DNA of 64,000 bases from Desulfonauticus submarinus (GTDB lineage: Bacteria; Desulfobacterota; Desulfovibrionia; Desulfovibrionales; Desulfonatronovibrionaceae): positions 186,001-250,000 of the forward strand of contig NZ_FNIN01000002.1 in assembly GCF_900104045.1 (NCBI RefSeq), written 5' to 3'. The position numbers were made by a program, and so were the translations under genes. The notes under the pieces were generated by a model. That model did not search any database and was not told the origin of the DNA. It worked only from the letters and a program-made list of their open reading frames with translations. Shown one piece after another: positions 43,159 to 51,898 of the stretch; within the stretch, counting starts at the first letter, position 1, and each line of letters opens with the position of its first letter.

Positions 43159-43182
43159 TTTTTTGAGCTACATCTCAAAAAA
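43159..43182. repeat. Hairpin in the divergent region upstream of cvpA
   Basis: TTTTTTGAG and CTCAAAAAA pair around a six-base loop. It lies between the leftward small gene and rightward cvpA. It could be an operator or a short terminator; I cannot choose. Confidence 0.4.
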
Positions 43183-43291
43183 TAATTTATTGAAGTTAAT
43201 TAGGCTTTAAGGTAGTGTCAAGAAACTTAATGGAGTAAAAAAACAAAAATCTTGTAAAAATTATCACAGAAAAAATAGGGGAGGAAACACA

Positions 43292-43840
43292 ATGAACTTT
43301 TTAGACATAGTTTTTATAATAATAATCACTTTTTTTCTATTAAGAGGTATTTATAGAGGACTTGTGCAAGAAGTCTCTTCCCTTGTTGCTTTGTTCTTAG
43401 GATTTTTTCTTGCCAATAAATACTGGCAAGATGTCTTGCCTTATGTAGAAAAGATATTACCTCCTTCTTCTTGGACCAATGTAATTAGTTATTTTGTTGT
43501 TCTTTTAGGAGTAATGCTTGGCGTATATATCATCTCCACCATTTTAAAACATATCCTTAAAATGGCCTTTTTAGGTTGGTTTGATAGAATTGCTGGGGGG
43601 AGCTTAGGATTATTAAAAGCCATTATTCTCTGTTCTATTATGTTAATGATAATGACCTCTTTTTTGCCTACCAACGCTCCAGTACTTAAAGAATCAAAAT
43701 TAGCCCCTTACATTCACCAAGCTAGCACCTCTTTAAGTGAACTTTTACCTGAAGAACTAAAAAATAATTTTGAACGAAAGAAACTTTTTTGGGAAAGAAA
43801 ATGGAGGAAAACACTCCTTCCAAAATTGGAGAATAATTAA
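43292..43840 (+). CDS. cvpA: CvpA-family membrane protein
   Basis: 182-residue protein with four hydrophobic segments and the family N terminus LDIVFIIIITFFLLRGIYRGLVQEVSSLVALFLGFFLA. CvpA is named for colicin V production, but its role is envelope-related and unclear. GGGGAGG lies eight bases before the ATG. The stop shares its last A with the mazG ATG, so the two are coupled. Confidence 0.9.
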   Translation: MNFLDIVFIIIITFFLLRGIYRGLVQEVSSLVALFLGFFLANKYWQDVLPYVEKILPPSSWTNVISYFVVLLGVMLGVYIISTILKHILKMAFLGWFDRIAGGSLGLLKAIILCSIMLMIMTSFLPTNAPVLKESKLAPYIHQASTSLSELLPEELKNNFERKKLFWERKWRKTLLPKLENN

Positions 43841-44616
43841 TGAGCACAGCAGGTTTACATAAAATAAAAGAAGTAATCTCTACTCTCCTAGGACCTAATG
43901 GGTGCCCATGGGACAAAGAACAGACTCCTCAAAGCCTATGTGACTATCTCATAGAGGAATGTTTTGAATTAGTAGAGGCAATCCAAGAAAATAAAATAGA
44001 AGACGTAAAAGAAGAACTAGGAGACGTATTTTTTCTTCTTTTATTTATTATTCAGTTATATCAAGATAAGCTGAGTTTAGATGAAGTCTTAAATCTCTCT
44101 GCAGCTAAAATGATCGGCAGACACCCCCATGTCTTTGGAAACAAAAAAATTAAAGACATAAACGAATTACTTTCCATGTGGGAAAAAATCAAAAAACAAG
44201 AATTAGATAAAAAGAAACAATCTCGATCTATTTTTGACTCCATTCCCAAAAATCTTCCTCCTCTTTTAAAAGCATACCGTATTAATTCCAAAGCAGCACG
44301 CATTGGTTTTACTTGGCCAGACAATAAAAGCCAAGAACAAAAACTTGAAGAAGAATGGAAGGAGTGGTTAAAGGCTAAAAACGAACAAGCTCTATCTAAA
44401 ATGGAAGAAGAGTTCGGGGATTATCTTTTTACGTTAACTGAATACGCTAGAAGACACAATATAAAACCAAATACAGCGTTACATCGAGCAAATCAAAAAT
44501 TTCTTCTTAGATATAAAAAAATGGAAGAGCTTGCTAAACAATACAACCTAAATTTAGACTCTTTGTCTACAGAGGAACTAAATCAACTCTGGGAAAAGGC
44601 TAAAAAAGAAGTATAA
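43840..44616 (+). CDS. mazG: Nucleoside triphosphate pyrophosphohydrolase MazG
   Basis: House-cleaning NTP pyrophosphatase with two MazG domains (258 residues). The first has LRKIKEVI-like helix, GCPWDKEQTP, CDYLIEECFELVEAIQ and VKEELGDVFFLLL. The second, more divergent, has KAARIGFTWPD and MEEEFGDYLFTLTEYARRH. It is translationally coupled to cvpA and converges on cmk. Confidence 0.95.
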   Translation: MSTAGLHKIKEVISTLLGPNGCPWDKEQTPQSLCDYLIEECFELVEAIQENKIEDVKEELGDVFFLLLFIIQLYQDKLSLDEVLNLSAAKMIGRHPHVFGNKKIKDINELLSMWEKIKKQELDKKKQSRSIFDSIPKNLPPLLKAYRINSKAARIGFTWPDNKSQEQKLEEEWKEWLKAKNEQALSKMEEEFGDYLFTLTEYARRHNIKPNTALHRANQKFLLRYKKMEELAKQYNLNLDSLSTEELNQLWEKAKKEV

Positions 44617-44627
44617 AATTTATGTTT

Positions 44628-45308
44628 TTAAACCAAACCAAAATCAGATAAATGCTTTTTTAAGGCATTAAAAACATCTTCAAGGCTCAAATCCGTTGTA
44701 TCTATAATAATTGCATCTTGCGCTGGACATAATGGAGCTATTTTTCTGGTTCTATCCTGCCTATCTCTAGCAATTATCTGTTCAAGTATTTTCTTATAAT
44801 CTACCTCTATACCCTGCATTTTTAATTGTGCTAATCTTCTCCTTGCTCTTTCCTCAGGAGTAGCATCTAGAAAAAACTTCAGAGAAGCATCTTTAAAAAC
44901 CACAGTTCCCATATCTCTTCCTTCAGCTACTAACGAAAATCTTTTACCTATCTCTCTTTGAGCTTGTTTTAAAAATTCTCGCACAACTCCTTTAGTAGCC
45001 AAAGCTGAAGCTAACATGCCAACTTCTTCTGTTCTAATTTCTGGTCCTAATTTTCTATTATTTAAACTTAAAACAAATTTATTGTCCTTGGAGTCTTTCT
45101 TTAAATCAAATTTAAATTCTAAAAGTTTTGTCTGTAAAGTTGTATCTGAATAATGCAAAGCTTCTTGCCCAAGCAAATAAGCTATCCCCCTAAACATTGC
45201 TCCTGTATCCAAATAGGCTATCTTTAGATAATCAGCTAATTTTCTAGCCATAGTAGTCTTACCAACTCCTGCTGGTCCATCTAAAGTGAGAATTATATGT
45301 TTAGACAT
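44628..45308 (-). CDS. cmk: Cytidylate kinase
   Basis: 226-residue kinase phosphorylating (d)CMP. It has the P-loop GPAGVGKTT (11-19), AYLDTGAMFRGIAYLL, VAEGRDMGTVVF and RRLAQLKMQGIEVDYKKIL in the LID region. It overlaps the hisC stop by eight bases. It often sits near aminotransferase or aro genes, and here follows hisC. Confidence 0.96.
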   Translation of the reverse strand: MSKHIILTLDGPAGVGKTTMARKLADYLKIAYLDTGAMFRGIAYLLGQEALHYSDTTLQTKLLEFKFDLKKDSKDNKFVLSLNNRKLGPEIRTEEVGMLASALATKGVVREFLKQAQREIGKRFSLVAEGRDMGTVVFKDASLKFFLDATPEERARRRLAQLKMQGIEVDYKKILEQIIARDRQDRTRKIAPLCPAQDAIIIDTTDLSLEDVFNALKKHLSDFGLV

Positions 45309-46398
45309 TTAAAATCTCCTTCAAAACTTGAAGAAAAAAATTATTTTCATCTTCAGTGCCTACACTAACTCTAAGAAAATCATTTAAACCATAGGAACTG
45401 AGAGTTCTTATAATAATGCCTCTCTGTAACAAAAGGTTAAAAAGCTCATTCGCCTCATAAGGTGGTTTAAAAAGAATAAAATTAGCCTGCGAAGGAAATA
45501 CTTCACATCCCATTTTTTTAAGAGCTGAGCTTAAATATTCTCTACCCTGCAAAACAACTTCTCTGGTCTTAGAATAAAAAAAACTGTCTTTGAGTGCTGC
45601 AATCCCTGCCTTTTCAGCTAAAATATTTACACTAAAAGGCAACCGAACTCTCCAAAAATAATCTGCAATATCTTCATTAGCTACAGCATACCCTAACCTT
45701 AAACCAGCTAAGCCAAATAATTTAGAAAAAGTTCTTAAAAAAATAACCTGAGGATAAAGCAAAAATTCATTTATAAAAGAATAATCCTCTAAAGGGTCCG
45801 CAAAGTCAATATAAGCTTCATCTAAGACTAAAAAACACCCTTGGGGAAGATTCTCTATAAATTCTTTTAAAATATCTTTTTTTACTGCATATCCTGAAGG
45901 ATTATCTGGATTAGTAATAAATATTAGCTTAGTATTAGAAGTAATGCTTTGGCTTAGTTTATCAAAATTAAAACTAAAATCCTCGTTCAAAGATACCTGC
46001 TTTATACGAATTTTTTGCAATTTGGCCTGAGTTTTATAAATACTAAAACACGGTTTAAAAGTTAAGATCTCATCTTTTTCTGGATCTACCAATAAACGGA
46101 TTAATATATCTATAATTTCATCAGAACCATTACCAACTATAATATTCTTTTCAGGAACTTTTAAAAAATTAGCTAATTCTTTTCTTAGCGACAAATTGCC
46201 ACTTTGAGGATAGCGAAAACTATAGGCACTATATTTGTTTAAAACTTGTAAAACACAAGGAGAAACTCCTAAAGGATTTTCATTGCTTGCCATCTTGATA
46301 ATCTTTCCAAGACCATATTTTCCCTTTATTTCCGATATACTCAATCCAGGTTCATAGGCCTTAAAATCCAGAAGATGTTTTTGAATGAACTGCTGCAT
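45301..46398 (-). CDS. hisC: Histidinol-phosphate aminotransferase
   Basis: 365-residue PLP aminotransferase for histidine (and possibly aromatic amino acid) synthesis. It has NENPLGVSP, VGNGSDEIIDIL, TNPDNPSGY, LDEAYIDF and the PLP lysine in RTFSKLFGLAGLRLGY. GAGGAGG lies seven bases upstream. A terminator for the pil operon separates it from pilQ, so it has its own promoter or uses read-through. Confidence 0.94.
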   Translation of the reverse strand: MQQFIQKHLLDFKAYEPGLSISEIKGKYGLGKIIKMASNENPLGVSPCVLQVLNKYSAYSFRYPQSGNLSLRKELANFLKVPEKNIIVGNGSDEIIDILIRLLVDPEKDEILTFKPCFSIYKTQAKLQKIRIKQVSLNEDFSFNFDKLSQSITSNTKLIFITNPDNPSGYAVKKDILKEFIENLPQGCFLVLDEAYIDFADPLEDYSFINEFLLYPQVIFLRTFSKLFGLAGLRLGYAVANEDIADYFWRVRLPFSVNILAEKAGIAALKDSFFYSKTREVVLQGREYLSSALKKMGCEVFPSQANFILFKPPYEANELFNLLLQRGIIIRTLSSYGLNDFLRVSVGTEDENNFFLQVLKEILNV

Positions 46399-46422
46399 AA
46401 ATAACTCCTCCTCATTATAAAA

Positions 46423-46454
46423 AAAGCTCCCTTAAAACATTTTAAGGGAGCTTT
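46423..46454 (-). terminator. Intrinsic terminator downstream of pilQ
   Basis: AAAGCTCCCTTAAAA and TTTTAAGGGAGCTTT form a 14-bp stem with a tiny loop. On the minus strand seven T follow. It closes the leftward pilMNOPQ transcript before hisC. Confidence 0.9.
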
Positions 46455-46486
46455 AAAAAACTTATTAAAAGCTAGCAAGAAAATAA

Positions 46487-48604
46487 TTACTCTAAAATCT
46501 TTGGTCTTATAAAAATTAAAAGCTCTTGTTTAGTCACAGCCTTATAATCATTTTTAAATAACCACCCCAATAAAGGAATTTTATGCAATCCAGGAACTCT
46601 ATCTTGGGCTTCTGTAGTAGAAATCTTTCTAACTCCACCAATCACAATAGTTTCTCCATCATTCACTATTAACTTAGTTTTTGCCGTTTTTGTCTCTATA
46701 TCTCCCCCTCCGCCAGGTACTGGAGTGTCATCAGATATATCCAAAGATAACACGATTTTATTGTCTGGTGTAATTTGAGGAGTGACACTTAATTTTAGAA
46801 TTGCATCTTTATATTCAACTGTTGTCCCACCACTTTCTGATTCTGCAGTTACGGCAATTTTTGTTCCTTGAGTAATCTCTGCAGCTTGATTATTTAAGGT
46901 TACAATACGAGGAGAAGAAATAGTTTTGGCTAAATTCTGTGTTTCAGCCAGTTTTAATTCAGCATCCAATGTAAAAAGATCCTTACCTGCAATTTTAGCT
47001 AATTCTCCTGTAAATGTAATAGTAGAAGCAGGGGCATTTGCAGGATAATTCAATGTTGTAACACCATATTGTTTATAGTAAGCATTATTTTGACCAAAAT
47101 TTTCTCCAGGATTTTGAGCTCCCCACTTTACTCCAAGAGCTCTTTTAAATTCATCCGTGGCATATACTATCCTTGCCTCTATAAGTACCTGTTTTTCGGG
47201 TCTATCTAATTTTTCTATTACTGCTTTAATTTGCTGAATATTAGATGCTGTATCTTCTATAATAAGTTGATTAGTTCTTGAATCAGAAGTTACCTTACCT
47301 CGCTCTGAGAGAAATGACTTAATTTTTGGTTCTATTTCCGCAGCTGTAGTATAATTTATTTGAATATACTCTCTAACTAGAGGCTCTAATTTTTTCATAC
47401 TCTCTTTTGCCTTTTGAGCCTCTTCCCTTGCACGTCGTAAAGCTTCCCTTTCTGCCTGCAACTTTTCTTGGGTAGCAATCCGCATTATATTTCCACGAAC
47501 AACCATTCCCAAATTTTTTTGCAACAACACTAAATCCAAAGCCTGATCCCAAGGAATATTAAATAATCTTAAAGAAATTTTCCCTGTAACGTCATCATCA
47601 ATAATTAAATTATAATCTGTAACTGAAGTAATTAATCTTAATACATGCTCTATATCAGCGTCTTGTAAATCAATAGAAATCTTCTTCCCTGTATACTTTT
47701 TCTTCATGCCTGGTAAAATGGTATTTAACTCAGGCAAATCATTTTGAGCCTCAAAGTCGTTTTTCAATTTTTCTTTTTCTTCTGCAGTCTGTTCCCGCTT
47801 AAAATTATCAGAAGTAAGGAAAACCAAAGAAGATTTGCCTTCTATCATATCTAAATTAAACGGGACCCTCTCTGCCGTTGACAACATAATATTTAAATCA
47901 CTTCCCTTATTTTGAAAGAATACGCTTTTAATTGGGGTATTAAACTTGTCCAACCGAAACACTTTTTCATAATTTGAAACAACATTTACCCCTAGTACCC
48001 TAATAAACATCTTATTCTTTTCACTTTTTAAGGGCAGCAAATTTAAAGGAACTTGAGTATCAAAACAGATAATAAGATTTCCTTTTCTATTTTTTAAAAA
48101 ATCTATCTTTTGAATCTTATTTACTGCTGAACTTTGTTTATTAACTGTCTGTGCTACCTGAGAAGGTACAAAAGTAACCTCCAAAACCCCCTTCACTCTA
48201 TCTCTAGATAACAAAAATTGACAAGGCTGCTTTAACTCTACCCGCAAAGATGTAGCCTTATCTCCATCTGAAGGATTATAAAAAATACCTTTTATAACTC
48301 CAGAAGGGTTGGGTAATGGAACCTTCTTATACTCTGGCAAAAACTTTAGCTCAAAGGTACTTCCATCCATTGCAGTTGTAATATTAATATTTAAAAGACC
48401 TGGAATATGAAGTGTCGTACGTTTATCCTTTATACTTATTTTAAATCTATCAACAGATTTTTCTTTTGTCTTAATCTCTGTTTTTAAAGGAGATGTTTCT
48501 AAATTATTAACATCTACCTTTTTAGGGGTATTCTTTTTAGAGGCACACCCCATACCCAAAACAAAAAGCACTACCAATAAATAAACAAAAATTCTCTTAC
48601 CCAT
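46487..48604 (-). CDS. pilQ: Type IV pilus secretin PilQ, lipoprotein form
   Basis: 705-residue outer-membrane secretin through which the pilus is extruded. A lipobox (LGMGC, Cys20) starts the mature protein. AMIN-type domains lie at about 55-265. An STN/N0 domain lies at about 315-385 (ISIDLQDADIEHVLRLI) and an N1 domain at about 410-475. The secretin core (SSPRIVTLNNQAAEITQGTKIAV and VNDGETIVIGGVRKISTTEAQDRVPGLHKIPLLGWLFK) runs to the end. It is last in the pil operon and overlaps pilP by one base. Confidence 0.96.
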   Translation of the reverse strand: MGKRIFVYLLVVLFVLGMGCASKKNTPKKVDVNNLETSPLKTEIKTKEKSVDRFKISIKDKRTTLHIPGLLNINITTAMDGSTFELKFLPEYKKVPLPNPSGVIKGIFYNPSDGDKATSLRVELKQPCQFLLSRDRVKGVLEVTFVPSQVAQTVNKQSSAVNKIQKIDFLKNRKGNLIICFDTQVPLNLLPLKSEKNKMFIRVLGVNVVSNYEKVFRLDKFNTPIKSVFFQNKGSDLNIMLSTAERVPFNLDMIEGKSSLVFLTSDNFKREQTAEEKEKLKNDFEAQNDLPELNTILPGMKKKYTGKKISIDLQDADIEHVLRLITSVTDYNLIIDDDVTGKISLRLFNIPWDQALDLVLLQKNLGMVVRGNIMRIATQEKLQAEREALRRAREEAQKAKESMKKLEPLVREYIQINYTTAAEIEPKIKSFLSERGKVTSDSRTNQLIIEDTASNIQQIKAVIEKLDRPEKQVLIEARIVYATDEFKRALGVKWGAQNPGENFGQNNAYYKQYGVTTLNYPANAPASTITFTGELAKIAGKDLFTLDAELKLAETQNLAKTISSPRIVTLNNQAAEITQGTKIAVTAESESGGTTVEYKDAILKLSVTPQITPDNKIVLSLDISDDTPVPGGGGDIETKTAKTKLIVNDGETIVIGGVRKISTTEAQDRVPGLHKIPLLGWLFKNDYKAVTKQELLIFIRPKILE

Positions 48605-49134
48605 TATTCTTCCCCCTTTTTCGGGTGAAGTTTTAAAACAACTTGTTTCTTTTTTAGTTCACCAAAAATATCTACCACTTCTTCCTCCACAATAACATTA
48701 TCTGGGGTAATTTTAACCACCTTACCATCATTTCTACCTACCACAAGACCAGGTTTTAAAATAAAACCTTTTCCATCTGGCAATTCAACCATTGCCCGTG
48801 CCCTATCTGGATGATCTGGATCCCACAGAATACCAACAACTCTTAATTGAGTCACCTCTATTTTTTCCAAAGGAGTTAAGCCAGCCTTTTTTCGTTTCTT
48901 AGAAGTAGAAACAACCTTATTAATAAAAGGTACAAAAGGATCTGGTTTTCCCTTTGTAGTATATCTATAATCAGAAGGTCTTAGCCACTTTGGCAAACTA
49001 GATAAAGTTTTGATAAACTTCTCCCCTTCTTCTTCCAATTGCTTTTCCACCTTGGGAGTTGTTTTAGTAAACCCTACATTACTCCACAATAAATTCATTA
49101 TTATAATTCCAAAGAAAAAAATCTTTGTATTCAT
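48604..49134 (-). CDS. pilP: Type IV pilus assembly protein PilP
   Basis: 176-residue periplasmic protein linking the PilNO pair to PilQ. The C-terminal domain (about 90-165: LTPLEKIEVTQLRVVGILW, GKGFILKPGLVVGRNDGKVVKI) is the PilP beta fold. Unlike the classical PilP lipoprotein it has no cysteine in the first 50 residues, only a cleavable or anchoring signal (IFFFGIIIMNLLWSNVGF). It lies between pilO and pilQ. Confidence 0.92.
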   Translation of the reverse strand: MNTKIFFFGIIIMNLLWSNVGFTKTTPKVEKQLEEEGEKFIKTLSSLPKWLRPSDYRYTTKGKPDPFVPFINKVVSTSKKRKKAGLTPLEKIEVTQLRVVGILWDPDHPDRARAMVELPDGKGFILKPGLVVGRNDGKVVKITPDNVIVEEEVVDIFGELKKKQVVLKLHPKKGEE

Positions 49135-49148
49135 CTTTTATTCTTACC

Positions 49149-49778
49149 TTATCTTCTTCTTTTCTTTTTCTTAGCCTGTTGTTGAGCCAAAATCTCTTCC
49201 TCTGTCAAAGCCCTATATACTCTTAAATTACAATCTACTAAAAGATTACTTACATTTGTTTGTTTTCCCCGTGGAGCAAACTTTATATTTTCGATACTAA
49301 CTAGTCTATTTAATCTAGTTAATTCGTCTAAATAACTCACAATATCATGAAAACTTCCAACTATCCGAATATTCACCCGTCTGGCAGCATAAAAGTCAAA
49401 TTTAACTTCATTAAGAGGACGAAAATAAACAAATTCTATCCCCTTTTCTCGTCCTTTCATCTCAAAAGAGGCCAAAAGCTTTTCCAAGGCCTTTGCTCCC
49501 TCTGGCAATAAGGTTTTTGCTAAAACAAACTGTCTTTCATAAAATTTTAAATCCTTTCTCACTGCTTTCAATCTTGAAGCAATAACTCTATAGCGAGCAA
49601 TCTCTGTATCTAATCTTTTCAAATTACTGGAGAGTCTATTCTGTTCCTCTAAATTAGCCCAAATACCAAAGTAACCCCATACTGCTATAATTAAAACAAT
49701 AATCACTCCATAAACAATAAATCTCTTCTTTTCAGGAAGAGCAAAAAAATCCTGGATAGCTTTTTTTATCTTTTCCAT
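49149..49778 (-). CDS. pilO: Type IV pilus assembly protein PilO
   Basis: 209-residue inner-membrane alignment protein: one membrane helix (residues about 19-36, RFIVYGVIIVLIIAVWGYFGIW), a coiled coil and a ferredoxin-like periplasmic domain (VRRVNIRIVGSFHDIVSYLDELTRLNRLVSIENI, read from residue about 125). It begins one base after pilN ends. The basic Lys/Arg tail (KKKKRRR) is unusual but may only be a charged terminus. Confidence 0.93.
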   Translation of the reverse strand: MEKIKKAIQDFFALPEKKRFIVYGVIIVLIIAVWGYFGIWANLEEQNRLSSNLKRLDTEIARYRVIASRLKAVRKDLKFYERQFVLAKTLLPEGAKALEKLLASFEMKGREKGIEFVYFRPLNEVKFDFYAARRVNIRIVGSFHDIVSYLDELTRLNRLVSIENIKFAPRGKQTNVSNLLVDCNLRVYRALTEEEILAQQQAKKKKRRR

Positions 49779-50327
49779 TTACGACGTCTTCCCCATTACA
49801 AGATGGCATTTAAAATCTACTAATTCATATGGCCCAACTTTTTTCCTATTGGTCAACAAAATTTCTACTTGTTTGACATAAGGCGAACGCTTAAGTCTCT
49901 CAATATAAAAGGCTAGAACCTGATTATCTAAAGCCACTCCTTGAACCATTATATCTCCACTACTTGAAAGACTAAAACTTTCATACCATAATTTATTTTC
50001 TGGAATTGCCTTTATTGCTTCATCTATATAAATTACTGGTAGATTCTGTCTTTCTCTAATCTTTCTTATAGCATCTATTTTTTGTTGTAATCCTTCTACA
50101 TTTTTTTTAAGTTTTTTTACTTTTGCTATAGTAAGCTGCAGTTGTCTTTTTTGACTCAACTTCTCTTTCTCTAAAGCTTTTAAAGCATCTACCTTTACTC
50201 CCAACCACCAACTTGCCCCCCCACATATACCAACAACCAACACTAAAACAACTAAAAAAACCCAAAAGTCTCCCTTTATTGGAAGGCGTTTCTTTTTTTC
50301 TTTTACAAGTAAATTTATTTTAAGCAC
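49779..50327 (-). CDS. pilN: Type IV pilus assembly protein PilN
   Basis: 182 residues: a cytoplasmic MLKINLL start that binds PilM, one membrane helix (about 22-45), a coiled coil (about 47-85) and a small periplasmic fold. It starts on the last base of the pilM stop. With PilO it forms the inner-membrane alignment complex. Confidence 0.93.
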   Translation of the reverse strand: MLKINLLVKEKKKRLPIKGDFWVFLVVLVLVVGICGGASWWLGVKVDALKALEKEKLSQKRQLQLTIAKVKKLKKNVEGLQQKIDAIRKIRERQNLPVIYIDEAIKAIPENKLWYESFSLSSSGDIMVQGVALDNQVLAFYIERLKRSPYVKQVEILLTNRKKVGPYELVDFKCHLVMGKTS

Positions 50328-51361
50328 TATAAAACACCCCTTAAAGCAAGTCCTGTAGCGGTCACCATTTGGTATTTTATTTCATCTAAATACTTTGCAT
50401 CAAAAAATTTGGCATTCCGTTCTATCTTTCTCCAAGGATCTAGAAAATCTACAGGGATTTCAAACTCTTCAGACAACTTTCTATCTATCCCCACAATAGA
50501 AGTACATCCTCCGGACAAAAAGATTTTTTCTGCTTCTCCAGATTGAGGATATGTAGTCTTATAAAAATTTACTACTTTCCGCAACTCTGCAAGCCAATTT
50601 TCTATTTCTTCTTCTAATCTTTTAAAAACTTCTTTTCTTTGTTGTTTATCTAGCTCAATACCCCCATTTAACTTAACTCTCTCAGCATCTTCTACACTCA
50701 CACCCAAGTAAGAAGCAATTCTATTTGTTAAATTAAATCCTCCAAAGCCCATTTCTCTAAACAACACTAGTTCTCCTTGAGAATAAACAGAAAAAATACT
50801 CTGACGTTCTCCTATATCAAACAAAAAAACTGTTTTAGCCTTTTCTTCTGGATAATTAAATTCAAAGACATTTGAGATAGCAAAAGCATCAATATCTATA
50901 CACTCTACCTTTATTTTTGCTTTTGACAACCAGTTTATTTGATTATTAATAAACTCTTTCTTACAGGCTACTAAATATACTTCATACGCACTTTCCTGCT
51001 TATCTACCTTCAACACCTGATAATCTAAAACCACCTCATTCATATCAAAAGGAATGTATTGTTTAGCCTCTTTTAGTATAACTTCTTCTAAATCCTCTTC
51101 ATCTTTTGCTTTAAAAATAACTTTTTTAACAATTGAGGCCTGCCCACTTACAGAAGTTGTTACTCGCACACCCTTTAATTTTAAACTCTGAAAAAATAAT
51201 TTTAATTTATCCCCAAACTCTTCCTTACCTCGTTCTTCCATAGGGACAATAAAACGACCTGTTCTTAATAAAGAAAGTTTCTTACCTTTCTTTTCCAATG
51301 CCACAAGCTTAATCCATCTTGCGCCTAAATCTAAACCTACACCTGTCTTTTGCCCAAACAC
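50327..51361 (-). CDS. pilM: Type IV pilus assembly protein PilM
   Basis: 344-residue cytoplasmic actin-like ATPase-fold protein (GVGLDLGARWIKLVAL, VFLFDIGERQSIFSVYSQGELVLFREMGFGG, IFLSGGCTSIVGID). The start is GTG with AAGGAG about 12 bases upstream. It heads pilMNOPQ, 22 bases after the UspA gene, so the universal-stress gene may be read into the same transcript. Confidence 0.94.
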   Translation of the reverse strand: MFGQKTGVGLDLGARWIKLVALEKKGKKLSLLRTGRFIVPMEERGKEEFGDKLKLFFQSLKLKGVRVTTSVSGQASIVKKVIFKAKDEEDLEEVILKEAKQYIPFDMNEVVLDYQVLKVDKQESAYEVYLVACKKEFINNQINWLSKAKIKVECIDIDAFAISNVFEFNYPEEKAKTVFLFDIGERQSIFSVYSQGELVLFREMGFGGFNLTNRIASYLGVSVEDAERVKLNGGIELDKQQRKEVFKRLEEEIENWLAELRKVVNFYKTTYPQSGEAEKIFLSGGCTSIVGIDRKLSEEFEIPVDFLDPWRKIERNAKFFDAKYLDEIKYQMVTATGLALRGVL

Positions 51362-51382
51362 TTTTTAATCTCACTCCTTTTA

Positions 51383-51820
51383 TTAAGGACGCACAGTTAA
51401 CACTGGTTTGTCTGAACTTTTAACCACCTTTTCTGCTACAGAACCAAACAAAATCCTATCAATTCCTTTACGTCCATGAGTCCCCATTACTATCAGATCT
51501 ACATCTTCTGTCTTAGCTAAATCCAAAATTTCTTCAGCAGCATATCCTGTACGCACAATACCAGTCGCCTTCATATCCTCAAAATTCTCTTGAATAAAGA
51601 CTTCCATTGTTTTTTCTGCACCAGAAACTATCTCTCCCACAAAAGTTTCTATAGAAGCAGGAGGAACATGAAAACCAACATACTGAGAAAGAGACGGTGC
51701 TACATATAAAACAACAATTTCTCCTTTTAAAGCCTCTGCTAAAGTCTTAGCGTATTCTGCAACTTTTTTACTCATATCAGAAAAATCAATTGCACATAAA
51801 ATTTTCTTAATATTCACCAT
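51383..51820 (-). CDS. Universal stress protein (UspA family)
   Basis: 145-residue cytoplasmic protein with the family's KILCAIDFSD start and the nucleotide-binding MGTHGRKGIDRILFGSVAEKVVKSSDKPVLTV (G-2x-G-9x-G-S/T). The ATG at 51818-51820 has AAGGAGG seven bases upstream; an in-frame ATG at 51844 is less likely. It lies between EF-G and pilM. ATP-binding type by motif. Confidence 0.92.
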   Translation of the reverse strand: MVNIKKILCAIDFSDMSKKVAEYAKTLAEALKGEIVVLYVAPSLSQYVGFHVPPASIETFVGEIVSGAEKTMEVFIQENFEDMKATGIVRTGYAAEEILDLAKTEDVDLIVMGTHGRKGIDRILFGSVAEKVVKSSDKPVLTVRP

Positions 51821-51898
51821 AACCGCCTCCTTTTCAAAAATCAACCACTCTTTTATAAATTTACTTATCCTAAAATTAAAATTATAACAACCTTTTTT

